Virus record (IMG/VR): IMGVR_UViG_3300007521_000009
Span: 1-23,841 of that record
Length of the DNA: 23,841 nucleotides
Reading direction: 5' to 3' (one strand)
Source: a virus
The translations under genes were made by a program, and so were the position numbers. Position 1 is the first letter of the stretch, and the number at the start of each line of letters is the position of its first letter. The notes under the pieces are model-generated. The model was not told where the DNA came from, made no database searches, and worked only from the letters and a program-made list of their open reading frames with translations. Of the stretch, positions 6,663 through 13,923 are shown in pieces.

Positions 6663-8311
6663 GCGGCCCCATTCCCGTCGTCTGGTTCTCGAACCACGAC
6701 AACATTGACGCTCGCGGCCCGTGGGACACCCACATCCTCGAAGCGTTGTTCAGCGGCACGCTGTGGCGGCACGACCTTGAGTTCGAGCATGTCGCCGTCG
6801 GGGACGGCATCGGCGGCCCGGCGATCGTCGTAGTCCCCGCCCGCCACCACACCTCGCCAGAAGACATCGCAGCGCTCAACGGTCAGCTCGCCCGATATGA
6901 CGGGGTGCTGCTGATCTTGTGCGGCGACGAAGAGGGGCAATTTCCGTGGAAAGAAATCAAGCACGACAACATTCGTTTCTGGGTGCAGATGCCAGACCCG
7001 AAGCACTACGCCGACATGGCCGACTTCGGGTTCTTCTTCGGCAATGGCTGGGGAGCGGCAACCCCCGAGTTGATCGACGAGCATTGGCCGGAGGCAGACC
7101 ACAAGGACATCTTGTGGTCGTTCGCCGGTCAGATCACCAACACCCGCCGCAAACAGGCTGCAAACGGTCTCAGGAAGGCTCGCGCTCGTGTCGCCGGGCG
7201 GTTCCGCCCAACCAGTGGTTTCGCCCAAGGGCTGCCCGCTGAGATGTACGCCCAGGAGTTGGCCCACACCTGGATTGTCCCCTGCCCGTCGGGGCCGAAG
7301 TCGGTCGACACGTTCAGGGTGTACGAGGCCCTGGAAGCTGGGTGTATCCCGCTCGTCGACACCGCCACACCTGACGGCGAAACCGACTACTGGTCGTTCG
7401 TCTACGGGAATGTCCCGATGCCCAAGATCATCAACTGGGAAGACGTGGGTGGGGTCATCGAAGCCTCGCTCGCCGACCGTCACCTTCTCGCTGCGAAGTG
7501 CTCAGCGTGGTGGCAGTTGCAGAAGTCGCTGATGCTCGACCAGCTCATTAGCGATCTCACGCAACTGGGTGCCGAGATCGACCAAGCGACCCCCGACTTG
7601 CAGGTCGTCATGGTCACCTCGCCCGTTCCCTCCAACCCGAGCCTCGACATCATCCGCGCAACCCTCGACTCGGTGGAGAGGCAGCTCCCTGGCGTCGACG
7701 TTCTCATCGCTTGCGACGGAGTGCGCCCCGAGCAGGCGCAGATGGCCTGGGACTACGCGCAGTACCTCTACAACCTGTGCATGTGGGCGCGCCGTTACCA
7801 CAGTGTGTTGCCGGTGATCGCTGAGTCTTGGGGGCATCAGGCCAACACGACGAAGCGGGCGCTCGTGCGCGTCGTGTCCCCATGCCTTCTGTTCATGGAG
7901 CACGACACCCCACTCGCCGATGACTTCATCCCCTGGGCCAACGTCGTCGACGTCGTAGCGAACGGGCACCTCGACGTGCTCAGGTTCCACCATGAGTCTT
8001 GCATCCTTGACGTCCACGAGCACCTGATGACCGACCATCGGACGAAAGACATCTTGGGGGTGCCGTTGCGTCGCACGCGTCAATGGTCTCAGCGCCCTCA
8101 CGTCGCGAACACCAACTACTACCGTCGCATTCTGCGCGACCATTTCCCGCTGACATCGCGCACCATGATCGAAGACAAGATGCACTCCGTTGTTCAATGG
8201 CAGCCCGGCCACCGCCTGGCGATCTACCACCCCGAAGGCAGCATCCTGAGGTCCAAGCATCTCGATGCTCGCGGTGATGAAAGCAAGTTCGACATGGAGT
8301 TCGGGCAATGA
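6659..8311 (+). CDS. Two-domain glycosyltransferase: exostosin-like plus GT-A-like
   Basis: The product has 550 residues. The start at 6659 is set by an ATGA overlap; another in-frame ATG lies four codons upstream. Residues 1 to about 310 resemble exostosin/GT47-type GT-B enzymes: the donor-site segment PCPSGPKSVDTFRVYEALEA at about 208-227 is followed by GCIPLVD. From about residue 315 a second domain starts with a VVMVTSPVPSNPS strand, has LIACDGVRPEQ near 350, and LLFMEHDTPLADD near 411-423, where Glu-His-Asp sits where GT-A enzymes carry the metal-binding DxD. The protein therefore appears to join two transferases, perhaps adding two sugars in sequence. Domain calls are from motifs, not searches; the second is less certain than the first. 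Confidence 0.65.
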   Translation: MSGPIPVVWFSNHDNIDARGPWDTHILEALFSGTLWRHDLEFEHVAVGDGIGGPAIVVVPARHHTSPEDIAALNGQLARYDGVLLILCGDEEGQFPWKEIKHDNIRFWVQMPDPKHYADMADFGFFFGNGWGAATPELIDEHWPEADHKDILWSFAGQITNTRRKQAANGLRKARARVAGRFRPTSGFAQGLPAEMYAQELAHTWIVPCPSGPKSVDTFRVYEALEAGCIPLVDTATPDGETDYWSFVYGNVPMPKIINWEDVGGVIEASLADRHLLAAKCSAWWQLQKSLMLDQLISDLTQLGAEIDQATPDLQVVMVTSPVPSNPSLDIIRATLDSVERQLPGVDVLIACDGVRPEQAQMAWDYAQYLYNLCMWARRYHSVLPVIAESWGHQANTTKRALVRVVSPCLLFMEHDTPLADDFIPWANVVDVVANGHLDVLRFHHESCILDVHEHLMTDHRTKDILGVPLRRTRQWSQRPHVANTNYYRRILRDHFPLTSRTMIEDKMHSVVQWQPGHRLAIYHPEGSILRSKHLDARGDESKFDMEFGQ

Positions 8312-8850
8312 CCTACGAGTACATCGAGTCGATCACCAGCATCGCCGTGCGTGAAGCGTTCCAAAACTCAGCCGAAGTGTTCTGCGAATACTGCGGACAG
8401 CAGGTGTCGGGCGACGTCGTCAACACGGCACGCAATAGGGCCACCGGTGACCATCGCATTCCGAAGGCCCGAGGCGGAAGCAACGAGCGAGCCAACATCG
8501 CGATCTGTTGCTACTCGTGCAACAAGAGTAAGGACATGCTGACCGAAGCCGAGTTCCGGGCGGTGATGTCCGACAGCCGCGCTCTGGGGATGCTGCGCGG
8601 GGAAATCAGGCGACAGGAACGCCCCAGCTCTTCCCGCCCAGCCGATGTTCGCCAGTGGGTGGAAGTGAAAGAGAATCGCCGTCTCGCCCGCCTGATGGGC
8701 CGCCTTGTCGACGCTGACTCCAACTGCGAACTCTGCAACGGTAGTGGTGAATGGCGGCGACGCGGCCGGGTTCATCCGTGTCAGTGTCGGGTTCTCGATC
8801 GCGAGGAAAGAGGTGGGGTCAATGCGTCTCGGCCTAATCGCAAGGTGTGA
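8308..8850 (+). CDS. HNH endonuclease with a second C-terminal zinc motif
   Basis: The gene encodes 180 residues and starts in an ATGA overlap. A complete zinc-bound HNH site is visible: C26-x-x-C29, G47-D48-H49, N63, and C68-x-x-C71-N-K-x-K. The order and spacing fit the McrA-like HNH_5/HNH group found in phages. A separate cysteine set, C140-x-x-C143-N-G-S-G and P-C158-x-C160, forms a second probable zinc knuckle near the C-terminus. HNH proteins cut or nick DNA; in phages they act as homing endonucleases or help terminases. Its position in the middle of a sugar-transfer operon is odd, and translational coupling on both sides suggests it has been fixed there. The next gene overlaps it by 29 bases. 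Confidence 0.8.
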   Translation: MTYEYIESITSIAVREAFQNSAEVFCEYCGQQVSGDVVNTARNRATGDHRIPKARGGSNERANIAICCYSCNKSKDMLTEAEFRAVMSDSRALGMLRGEIRRQERPSSSRPADVRQWVEVKENRRLARLMGRLVDADSNCELCNGSGEWRRRGRVHPCQCRVLDREERGGVNASRPNRKV

Positions 8851-9835
8851 GATCGCTCGCGGCATCGCGATCCAAAGCAAGAACTTCTACGACAACATGC
8901 CCGTCGACCGCGTGTTGCTCGTGCGGATGCCTCGCCCTGATTGCGTAGTAGCTCCCGACTGGTACCAGAACGCCACCTGGGCCAGCTACGACGACAAGAA
9001 CCACCAACTCGACGAGACGCTCGTAAGGGAATGGCTGGACGGCCTCGACGTCGTCTTTACCGTCGAAACCCCGAACGACTGGCGTATGCCGCTGTGGTGT
9101 CGCGAGATGGGCGTGAAGCTGATCATCCAAGGTAACCCCGAGTTCGTGCGTCACACCACCGACCCTTCGATTCCCCACCCCGACGCATGGTGGTGGCCGA
9201 CGAAGTGGAGGCTCGACCAACTGCCAGCCGGGAAGGTGATGCCCGTCCCGATGTCGCCCGTAGCCCCCGCCGCCTCGACCGACGACCACCGGCTCCACCT
9301 CACCCACGTTGTGGGCAAGCGCGCCTACGCCGACCGCAACGGAACCGATTTGCTGGTCCAGATCATGCGGTACGTCCGGGCCGACGTGAAGCTGTCGGTG
9401 TTCGGCATCGACGGGCAGCTTCCCGAGTTCCGTCGCCAGCGCAACATTGAGTTTGATCTCCACCCAGATGGCGTCGACAACAAGCGGGACTTGTACGCGG
9501 GCGCTGACGTGTTGGTAATGCCGAGGCGGTACGGGGGGCTCTGCCTTCCCGCGTTGGAAGCGGCAGCCTCTGGGTTGGTGGTGATGATGCCCGACTGCTC
9601 TCCCAACGATGAGTTGGCTGCGGTTCGTCCAGCCATCCAGCATCGCCGCCCCATGTCCTTTGCCTGCGGGCCAGTGCTGATCGTCGACGTGAATACCCCC
9701 TCCTTCGCGGCCGAGATAGATAATCTTGCCCAGCCCGCCGCCCTCGAAGCAGCACGCGAACAGCAAAGTTGGATGGTGCCGTACTGGGCTGACTGGCGTC
9801 AGTGCTACCTTGACGAGATGGAGTCCATGCTGTGA
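8822..9835 (+). CDS. Group 1 family glycosyltransferase (GT-B)
   Basis: The gene encodes 337 residues. The ATG at 8822 is preferred because it has AAGAGG at 8808-8813 and a natural beta-strand N-terminus (MRLGLIARCE); an in-frame upstream ATG at 8705 would overlap the HNH gene by 146 bases. The C-terminal donor domain carries YAGADVLVMPRRYGGLCLPA then LEAAASGLVVMMPD at about residues 226-258, the classic group 1 pattern in which a Glu after the Gly-Gly turn contacts the nucleotide sugar. The LTHVVGKRAYADRNGTDLLV segment near 160 is the first strand-helix of the second Rossmann domain. The N-terminal domain would bind the acceptor, which is unknown. It overlaps the next gene by GTGA. Confidence 0.75.
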   Translation: MRLGLIARCEIARGIAIQSKNFYDNMPVDRVLLVRMPRPDCVVAPDWYQNATWASYDDKNHQLDETLVREWLDGLDVVFTVETPNDWRMPLWCREMGVKLIIQGNPEFVRHTTDPSIPHPDAWWWPTKWRLDQLPAGKVMPVPMSPVAPAASTDDHRLHLTHVVGKRAYADRNGTDLLVQIMRYVRADVKLSVFGIDGQLPEFRRQRNIEFDLHPDGVDNKRDLYAGADVLVMPRRYGGLCLPALEAAASGLVVMMPDCSPNDELAAVRPAIQHRRPMSFACGPVLIVDVNTPSFAAEIDNLAQPAALEAAREQQSWMVPYWADWRQCYLDEMESML

Positions 9836-10791
9836 AGATCGACGTTGTCTCTAGCGAGAGCCACTACCAGAGTCATCTCCTGCCCATCTTCGAGGCGCTC
9901 CCCGACCACCTGCGCGGCAACGTACTTCCGATGGCTCCGCCTGGCGAGGCAACCCGCCCACCGATGGGCCGCATTGCAATGGTCGCTGGATGGCAGGACG
10001 TCAACCCGCTACGTGGTCAGTGCCCGATGATCTACGTCGAGCACGGTGCCGGGCAGGTCTACGTCGACGCACTTCATGACCCGTCGTACTCTGGCTCCGG
10101 TGGCCGTCGGCACTCTGGTGTGATCGGCTTCATCGCCCCCAGCGAAACGGTGGCCGAGAGATGGACGTCGGCCCCGTCAGTGGCGGTCGGCTGCCCAAAG
10201 ATGGACAAGTGGCTCAATGCCCCGATGCCCGAGAAACCGTCGATCTGTTTCGCCTGGCACTGGAACGGCTCTACCGCACCCGAAGCGAGGTCGGCGTACC
10301 TTCATTACGGCCCGCAGCTCCACGAGATCATCAACCTCTACAAGTCGATGGGGTTTAGGGTTTTCGGCCACGAGCACCCGAAGTGGCGCGGGGCGATGAA
10401 CCGCATGTGGGAAGACTACGACGTCGAGATTCTCTACACCGATGAAGAGGTCTTCGCCCAGGCGTCGATCTTGATGGTGGACAACAGCTCGCTCGCCTAC
10501 GAGTTCGCGCTCATCGGCCGCCCCGTGGTGTCACTCAACGCTCCGTGGTACCGGCGCGACGTCGAGCACGGTCTGAGGTTCTGGGAGTACGTCCCCGGCA
10601 TCCAAGTCGAGGGGCCGGAGCGGTTGCTGTCGCTCAACCCGTGGGATTTACTCCACGACACGCGACTGGCGGGTGTCTGCAAGGAAGGGGGCCGACTGGC
10701 CGCCGACTATGCCTACGCGAAGCCGCCCGCCGGGATGACGTCCAGCCAGTGCGCCGCACAGTGGATTACTGACCTTGTGGGTGAGGTGTAG
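9832..10791 (+). CDS. CDP-glycerol glycerophosphotransferase-like GT-B protein
   Basis: The gene encodes 319 residues. GTG at 9832 overlaps the preceding stop. The fold resembles TagB/TagF-type CDP-glycerol glycerophosphotransferases: a VEHGAGQVY segment at about 69-77 matches their HGxG motif, and MVDNSSLAYEFALIGRPVVS at about 215-234 matches their DxSS...E...P-V-V signature. These enzymes move glycerophosphate from CDP-glycerol to wall or teichoic acceptors, although related phage and bacterial proteins use other nucleotide donors. It is shorter than the typical wall enzyme and has no membrane anchor. As last gene of the operon it may add a terminal or linking group. It could instead be a plain glycosyltransferase of the same fold. 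A new promoter lies over its last codons. Confidence 0.6.
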   Translation: MKIDVVSSESHYQSHLLPIFEALPDHLRGNVLPMAPPGEATRPPMGRIAMVAGWQDVNPLRGQCPMIYVEHGAGQVYVDALHDPSYSGSGGRRHSGVIGFIAPSETVAERWTSAPSVAVGCPKMDKWLNAPMPEKPSICFAWHWNGSTAPEARSAYLHYGPQLHEIINLYKSMGFRVFGHEHPKWRGAMNRMWEDYDVEILYTDEEVFAQASILMVDNSSLAYEFALIGRPVVSLNAPWYRRDVEHGLRFWEYVPGIQVEGPERLLSLNPWDLLHDTRLAGVCKEGGRLAADYAYAKPPAGMTSSQCAAQWITDLVGEV

Positions 10792-10800
10792 CCTTCCGCC
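10766..10800 (+). promoter_or_regulatory. Leaderless promoter of the head-tail adaptor gene
   Basis: TAGCCT at 10789-10794 ends 6 bases before the ATG at 10801. TTACTG at 10766-10771, 17 bases upstream of it, is a weak -35 candidate. The nearest GAGG is 14 bases from the ATG, too far to work as a normal ribosome site. The -10 box includes the stop codon of the previous gene. Confidence 0.5.
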
Positions 10801-11523
10801 ATGCCCGAACTAGCGTGCCAATCGTTCGCCACCGTCGACGACGTCCTCGAAGCGCCGTGCGGCTGCGCGTACACCGACAGCGACCACGGTGCGCTGATTC
10901 AAGAGCTGATCGACGAAGCCAGCGACTTCTTGTACGTCGCCTCCGGGGGTCGAGTGCATGGGCGGTGTACGCGCACCGTCTATCCGATTTCCAGCGGCTA
11001 CCCCTGTGGCCCGGTCGGGTGGATGGGGTTCGGGGGCAACAGCAGTGAAATGCTGCTCAATCCCATCCCGCTGCCTGGACCATCTGCGTCGGTGGCGCAG
11101 GTGAAGATCAACGGTGTCGCTCTCAACGCGAGCGAGTACGGCATCTACAACGGGAGCTACCTGTTCCGGCGCGTGGGTTCATGGCCGACGTCGAACGACA
11201 TCACCAAGGCCAACACCGAAGAAGGCACGTTCACCGTCACCCACTCGTTCGGCAACGCGCCTTCTCGCATCACGGTGATGGCCACTGTCGAGCTGGTCTG
11301 CCAGATGATGAAAGACCCCACCACTTTGTCGCGACTGCGCGGCGTGACCTCAGCGAACGTCCAAGGGGTCAGCGTGTCGCTCGATGCTGCCGAGGAAGCA
11401 GAGGCGCTTGGCATCCCGGCCGTGGGCCGGTTCCTTGATCGCTTCGCCCCTCGCGGGATGGGGGTGCTGGCAGTGTGGACGCCAGAGCTGGACAACAACT
11501 GGTCGCTGGTGACGGTGTCGTGA
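10801..11523 (+). CDS. Head-to-tail adaptor (connector) protein
   Basis: The gene encodes 240 residues. The N-terminal half is helical (TVDDVLEAP, then ALIQELIDEASDFLYVASGG), as in gp6/gp15-type adaptors that form a ring below the portal. A central beta segment follows with VAQVKINGVALNASEYGIYN, and the C-terminal half returns to a helix (ITVMATVELVCQMMKDPTTL), then a hydrophilic tail. The helix, ALNASEY hairpin and LVCQMMKDP order is the pattern I associate with actinobacteriophage adaptors. It is the first morphogenesis gene after the glycosylation operon and has its own leaderless promoter. The adaptor call is from layout and sequence character; stopper function cannot be excluded. Confidence 0.65.
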   Translation: MPELACQSFATVDDVLEAPCGCAYTDSDHGALIQELIDEASDFLYVASGGRVHGRCTRTVYPISSGYPCGPVGWMGFGGNSSEMLLNPIPLPGPSASVAQVKINGVALNASEYGIYNGSYLFRRVGSWPTSNDITKANTEEGTFTVTHSFGNAPSRITVMATVELVCQMMKDPTTLSRLRGVTSANVQGVSVSLDAAEEAEALGIPAVGRFLDRFAPRGMGVLAVWTPELDNNWSLVTVS

Positions 11524-11867
11524 GTGGCCCCCCGCAGCCCAAAGGCCCACCCAGAGGCCCGAAGCAGCGTCTGTCGATGCGACGCACCGCCATGAAGCGC
11601 AACCCGTCGAAGTCCAAGGCTGAGTTCCACCCGTCGGTCCGCGCCGCTGTCGAGCGGCGCTCCCTGGGATGGTGTGAGGCTGACGCCCCAGGCTGCACCC
11701 GCAGAGCCACCGTGATGCACCACCGTCGCCGTCGGTCGCAGGGCGGGGCAGCAGACGCCGAGAATGCCTTGCACGTCTGCAACCCCTGCCACCTATTCAT
11801 TCATGCAAACGTGGAGCTGTCAGTCTCCCGTGGGTGGCTTCTAACCTCAGGGCCGCGTCAACCATAG
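11520..11867 (+). CDS. Small HNH endonuclease-like protein
   Basis: The gene encodes 115 residues; GTG at 11520 overlaps the preceding stop (GTGA), which is better than an in-frame start at 11475. The first 35 residues are basic and proline-rich (KGPPRGPKQ, MKRNPSK). The HNH core follows: C52 and C59, H67-H68, R-x-x-G-G, N82, C87-x-x-C90-H91 and H95. This matches the compact HNH proteins found in many tailed phages. Those proteins may assist DNA packaging or act as homing nucleases; here it lies among tail genes, not next to a terminase, so mobility is a reasonable alternative. All metal and catalytic positions look intact. Confidence 0.75.
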   Translation: MSGPPQPKGPPRGPKQRLSMRRTAMKRNPSKSKAEFHPSVRAAVERRSLGWCEADAPGCTRRATVMHHRRRRSQGGAADAENALHVCNPCHLFIHANVELSVSRGWLLTSGPRQP

Positions 11868-11910
11868 ACATTCCCCTTGTCGGTCTGCGACGATCTCGGC
11901 ATCTCGCAAC

Positions 11911-11916
11911 AGGAGG
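11911..11916 (+). promoter_or_regulatory. Strong ribosome binding site of the major tail gene
   Basis: AGGAGG, a full consensus match, lies 9 bases before the ATG at 11926. This is the strongest translation signal in the window and fits a protein needed in many copies. No convincing promoter is visible in the 58-base gap before it. Confidence 0.8.
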
Positions 11917-11925
11917 ATTACAAAG

Positions 11926-12648
11926 ATGGCTACCAACCTTGCCGGTGGAGTGTGTGTAGGTGAGTTGCAAGCGTGCATCTTGCGCGCCGCTCGCCTCGAC
12001 TCCGACTGCACCCCCACGGGTGGCGTCAATGGCGGTCTTGTGACCGCTGGCCTCGTGACGCTCACCGCCGACCCCGACGTGGAGGAAGGGACGATCTACG
12101 AGCAGAAGAATGCCTGTGGCGACATCTTGTTCACCTACGAGAAGGACGACAAGATCAAGCGTTACAACCTGTCGGGCGAGCTGGGCTTCTCTGACTTTGA
12201 GATGATGGCTCTCCTCTTCGGCGGCTCGGTCATTCTGGGCAGGGCAGGCGGCGCGTTCGCTGGCAAGGTCATCGGCTACGCCGACCCGCTCTACACCGCA
12301 GCGCCACGCAACGGCGTCTATCTGGAGGTCATCACGACCGCCATCACCGAAGGCGCTGGCTCGTGTGTCGTCGCTGGCTCGGAGGCACCGTTCGCCATCG
12401 GCCACATCTTCGGCAAGGTCAAGCTGCGCCCCGGCTCGAAGGCGTTTGCTGATGACGTGAAGCGCATCGCCTTCAGCGGCAAGGGCACGAACAACCCGAA
12501 CATCTTCAACGGCCCGTGGAATGACTACCCCGGTGCCGGGTACGCCCCGAATAGCGCGAGCATCTCGGTCGGCTACACCGAGGCTCAGTTCAACGCCATC
12601 GCGGCGACGGTCGACTGCGGGTACCAAGACCTCCCCACCGGGAGCTAG
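11926..12648 (+). CDS. Major tail (tube) protein
   Basis: The gene encodes 240 residues. The segments VEEGTIYEQKNACGDILFTY then KIKRYNLSGELGFSDFEMMA at about residues 50-95, and the closing NNPNIFNGPWNDYP segment near 190-204, are typical of actinobacteriophage major tail proteins. The rest is beta-rich with Gly and Asp turns. The protein polymerises in rings to form the tail tube. The consensus AGGAGG site and a strong terminator just downstream both agree with very high expression. It is encoded before the probable tail terminator and the gp10-like protein, whereas many HK97-type phages place those first. Confidence in the tail-tube call is good; the exact family is by recollection. Confidence 0.75.
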   Translation: MATNLAGGVCVGELQACILRAARLDSDCTPTGGVNGGLVTAGLVTLTADPDVEEGTIYEQKNACGDILFTYEKDDKIKRYNLSGELGFSDFEMMALLFGGSVILGRAGGAFAGKVIGYADPLYTAAPRNGVYLEVITTAITEGAGSCVVAGSEAPFAIGHIFGKVKLRPGSKAFADDVKRIAFSGKGTNNPNIFNGPWNDYPGAGYAPNSASISVGYTEAQFNAIAATVDCGYQDLPTGS

Positions 12649-12675
12649 CCTCCACATTCCAACAGTCATCCGCTC

Positions 12676-12701
12676 AAGCCCTCACCTTCGGGTGGGGGCT
12701 T
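12676..12701 (+). terminator. Terminator after the major tail gene
   Basis: AAGCCCTCACC (12676-12686) and GGTGGGGGCTT (12691-12701) form an 11-bp stem with one T-G wobble pair and a stable TTCG tetraloop. A long T tract is absent. It lies 28 bases after the major tail stop codon and just before a new leaderless promoter. Confidence 0.85.
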
Positions 12702-12711
12702 GCTGCGTTCA

Positions 12712-12746
12712 TCGACCAGTTCACGCCGACCAGCTATGGTTCAGGC
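12712..12746 (+). promoter_or_regulatory. Leaderless promoter of the tail-terminator-like gene
   Basis: TCGACC at 12712-12717 (four matches to TTGACA) and TATGGT at 12735-12740 are separated by 17 bases, and the -10 box ends 6 bases before the ATG at 12747. No Shine-Dalgarno sequence is visible. It follows the upstream terminator directly, so a fresh start of transcription is needed here. Confidence 0.6.
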
Positions 12747-13283
12747 ATGATTCCTGCGGCCCCATGCGACAACACGCCCGAGCCTTGCTGTGTGAGCCTG
12801 TCGGATATCGCCAACCACCTTCTCTCCGAGACCTTCGATGCCCTGGCGGAATGCGGGGTCGACGCCTGCGAGGGCATCGTTGCGTACGTGACGATGGGCA
12901 ACGGCGACGATGGCATCTCTGATGCGCTGACGGTTGCGTTCCTTTCGACGACGGCGTCGCCGAACACTCGCGCCGGACAGCTCGGCCTGTATCGCGCCAC
13001 CTTCGACGTCCGACTGCGAGAGTCGGGCTGGCCGACCGCCGTTGTCGAGGGTAAGGCCATCGTTCTCCCCGACCCAGCGGTCCAGGCCGCCGCAGCGCGC
13101 TACATGCTGGGTCGCGGTGAAGCCATTCACCGTCGCCTCGCACACCTCTCCACCTCCAGGGGTCTCGTCCCGGCTGGCGTTCGCTGCTCGAACGGTTCAG
13201 TTGGATCACTGTCCCCCCTCGCTCCGCAGGGTGGGGTGGCCGGGTGGACGACACAGGTGACGATCGACTTGCCGTGGAACTGA
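12747..13283 (+). CDS. Probable tail terminator or minor head-tail joining protein
   Basis: The gene encodes 178 residues. The first 50 residues contain several Cys residues (CDNTPEPCCVS, AECGVDACEG) around a helix (LSDIANHLLSETFDAL). The middle holds an alternating strand pattern, LGLYRATFDVRLRESGWPTA near residues 80-99, of the kind seen in tail terminator proteins that cap the tail tube and contact the head. A further helix (AVQAAAARYMLGRGEAIHRRL) and a C-terminal strand (WTTQVTIDLPW) follow. Position between the major tail protein and the gp10-like protein supports the assignment, which is otherwise weak. The next gene starts 1 base after its stop, so the two are co-translated. Confidence 0.45.
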   Translation: MIPAAPCDNTPEPCCVSLSDIANHLLSETFDALAECGVDACEGIVAYVTMGNGDDGISDALTVAFLSTTASPNTRAGQLGLYRATFDVRLRESGWPTAVVEGKAIVLPDPAVQAAAARYMLGRGEAIHRRLAHLSTSRGLVPAGVRCSNGSVGSLSPLAPQGGVAGWTTQVTIDLPWN

Positions 13284-13284
13284 C

Positions 13285-13881
13285 ATGGCCCAAGGCCCAG
13301 TACGCATCACTCGCTCGCTGAGGGGTAGCTCTGGCTTCGCTCGGGCCGTGGAGGCAGCGGCAGCGGAGCAGGCGTACCGCCAGTTGAAGACCTTGGTCGA
13401 TGAGGCCGCTGCCGAGGCGAAGCGCATCGTTTCGTCGGAGCTGGTCAACGACCGCCCACCTCTGCGCCGCAAGAAGGGAGCCCGTCACCTGTTGGGGGGC
13501 ATCAAGGTGGAGTTGGACTTTCCGAACGGCGTCAACACGTTCCCGATCATCATGACCGGCAAGGTCATCGGCAACCAGAAAAAGACTGCGGCGTTGGAGT
13601 TCGGCTCCCCTCGACACACGATCAACGCCGTGAACGCGCCCTTTCTCGTCTTCCCGTCCTCGGGGGACGCGCGCTCAACGAAGACGGCTGGTGATGGTTC
13701 CATCATTCGGCTGGAGTCCGGCAAAGCGTCCAAGCGCCAACGCGCCCAGGGCCTGGCGAGCAACAACCGCCTGTCTCGCCAGAAATTGGTGAAAGCCAAA
13801 TCGGTCGACCACCCAGGCAACCGTCCATACAGGTTCCTCCAGCGCGGTATGGAGCGGGCGATCCGGGCGGCCTTCAAGTAG
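13285..13881 (+). CDS. HK97 gp10-like head-tail joining protein
   Basis: The gene encodes 198 residues. A helix near the N-terminus (GFARAVEAAAAEQAYRQLKT) is followed by a basic segment (LRRKKGARHL), a core strand pair (IKVELDFPNGVN), AALEFGSPRH near 108-117, and HPGNRPYRFLQRGMERAIRA near the C-terminus. The EFG-x-x-R-H and P-G-N-x-P-Y-x-F-L combination is the recognisable signature of HK97 gp10-type proteins, which complete the neck or tail-head junction. A basic Lys/Arg-rich insertion (GKASKRQRAQ) near 150 is longer than I expect for the family. It ends 29 bases before the promoter of the tail chaperone gene. Confidence 0.7.
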   Translation: MAQGPVRITRSLRGSSGFARAVEAAAAEQAYRQLKTLVDEAAAEAKRIVSSELVNDRPPLRRKKGARHLLGGIKVELDFPNGVNTFPIIMTGKVIGNQKKTAALEFGSPRHTINAVNAPFLVFPSSGDARSTKTAGDGSIIRLESGKASKRQRAQGLASNNRLSRQKLVKAKSVDHPGNRPYRFLQRGMERAIRAAFK

Positions 13882-13887
13882 TGGTGC

Positions 13888-13923
13888 TAGCGCCAGAGCG
13901 CTCCGTGACGTAGTATGTCGGGC
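13888..13923 (+). promoter_or_regulatory. Leaderless promoter of the tail chaperone gene
   Basis: TAGCGC at 13888-13893 and TAGTAT at 13911-13916 are 17 bases apart; the -10 box ends 7 bases before the ATG at 13924. TGACGTAGTATGTC (13906-13919) differs by one base from the corresponding segment at 4922-4935 ahead of the glycosylation operon. A second inverted repeat, AGCGC-CAGA-GCGCT (13889-13902), overlaps the -35 side. Confidence 0.6.

Noticed and set aside
8705-8821. Upstream start for the group 1 glycosyltransferase
   Set aside because: It would add 39 residues overlapping the HNH gene; the ATG at 8822 has a ribosome site and a natural strand N-terminus.
13915-13923. ATG at 13915 as the tail chaperone start
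   Set aside because: It lies inside the TAGTAT -10 box, so a transcript from that promoter would not contain it.
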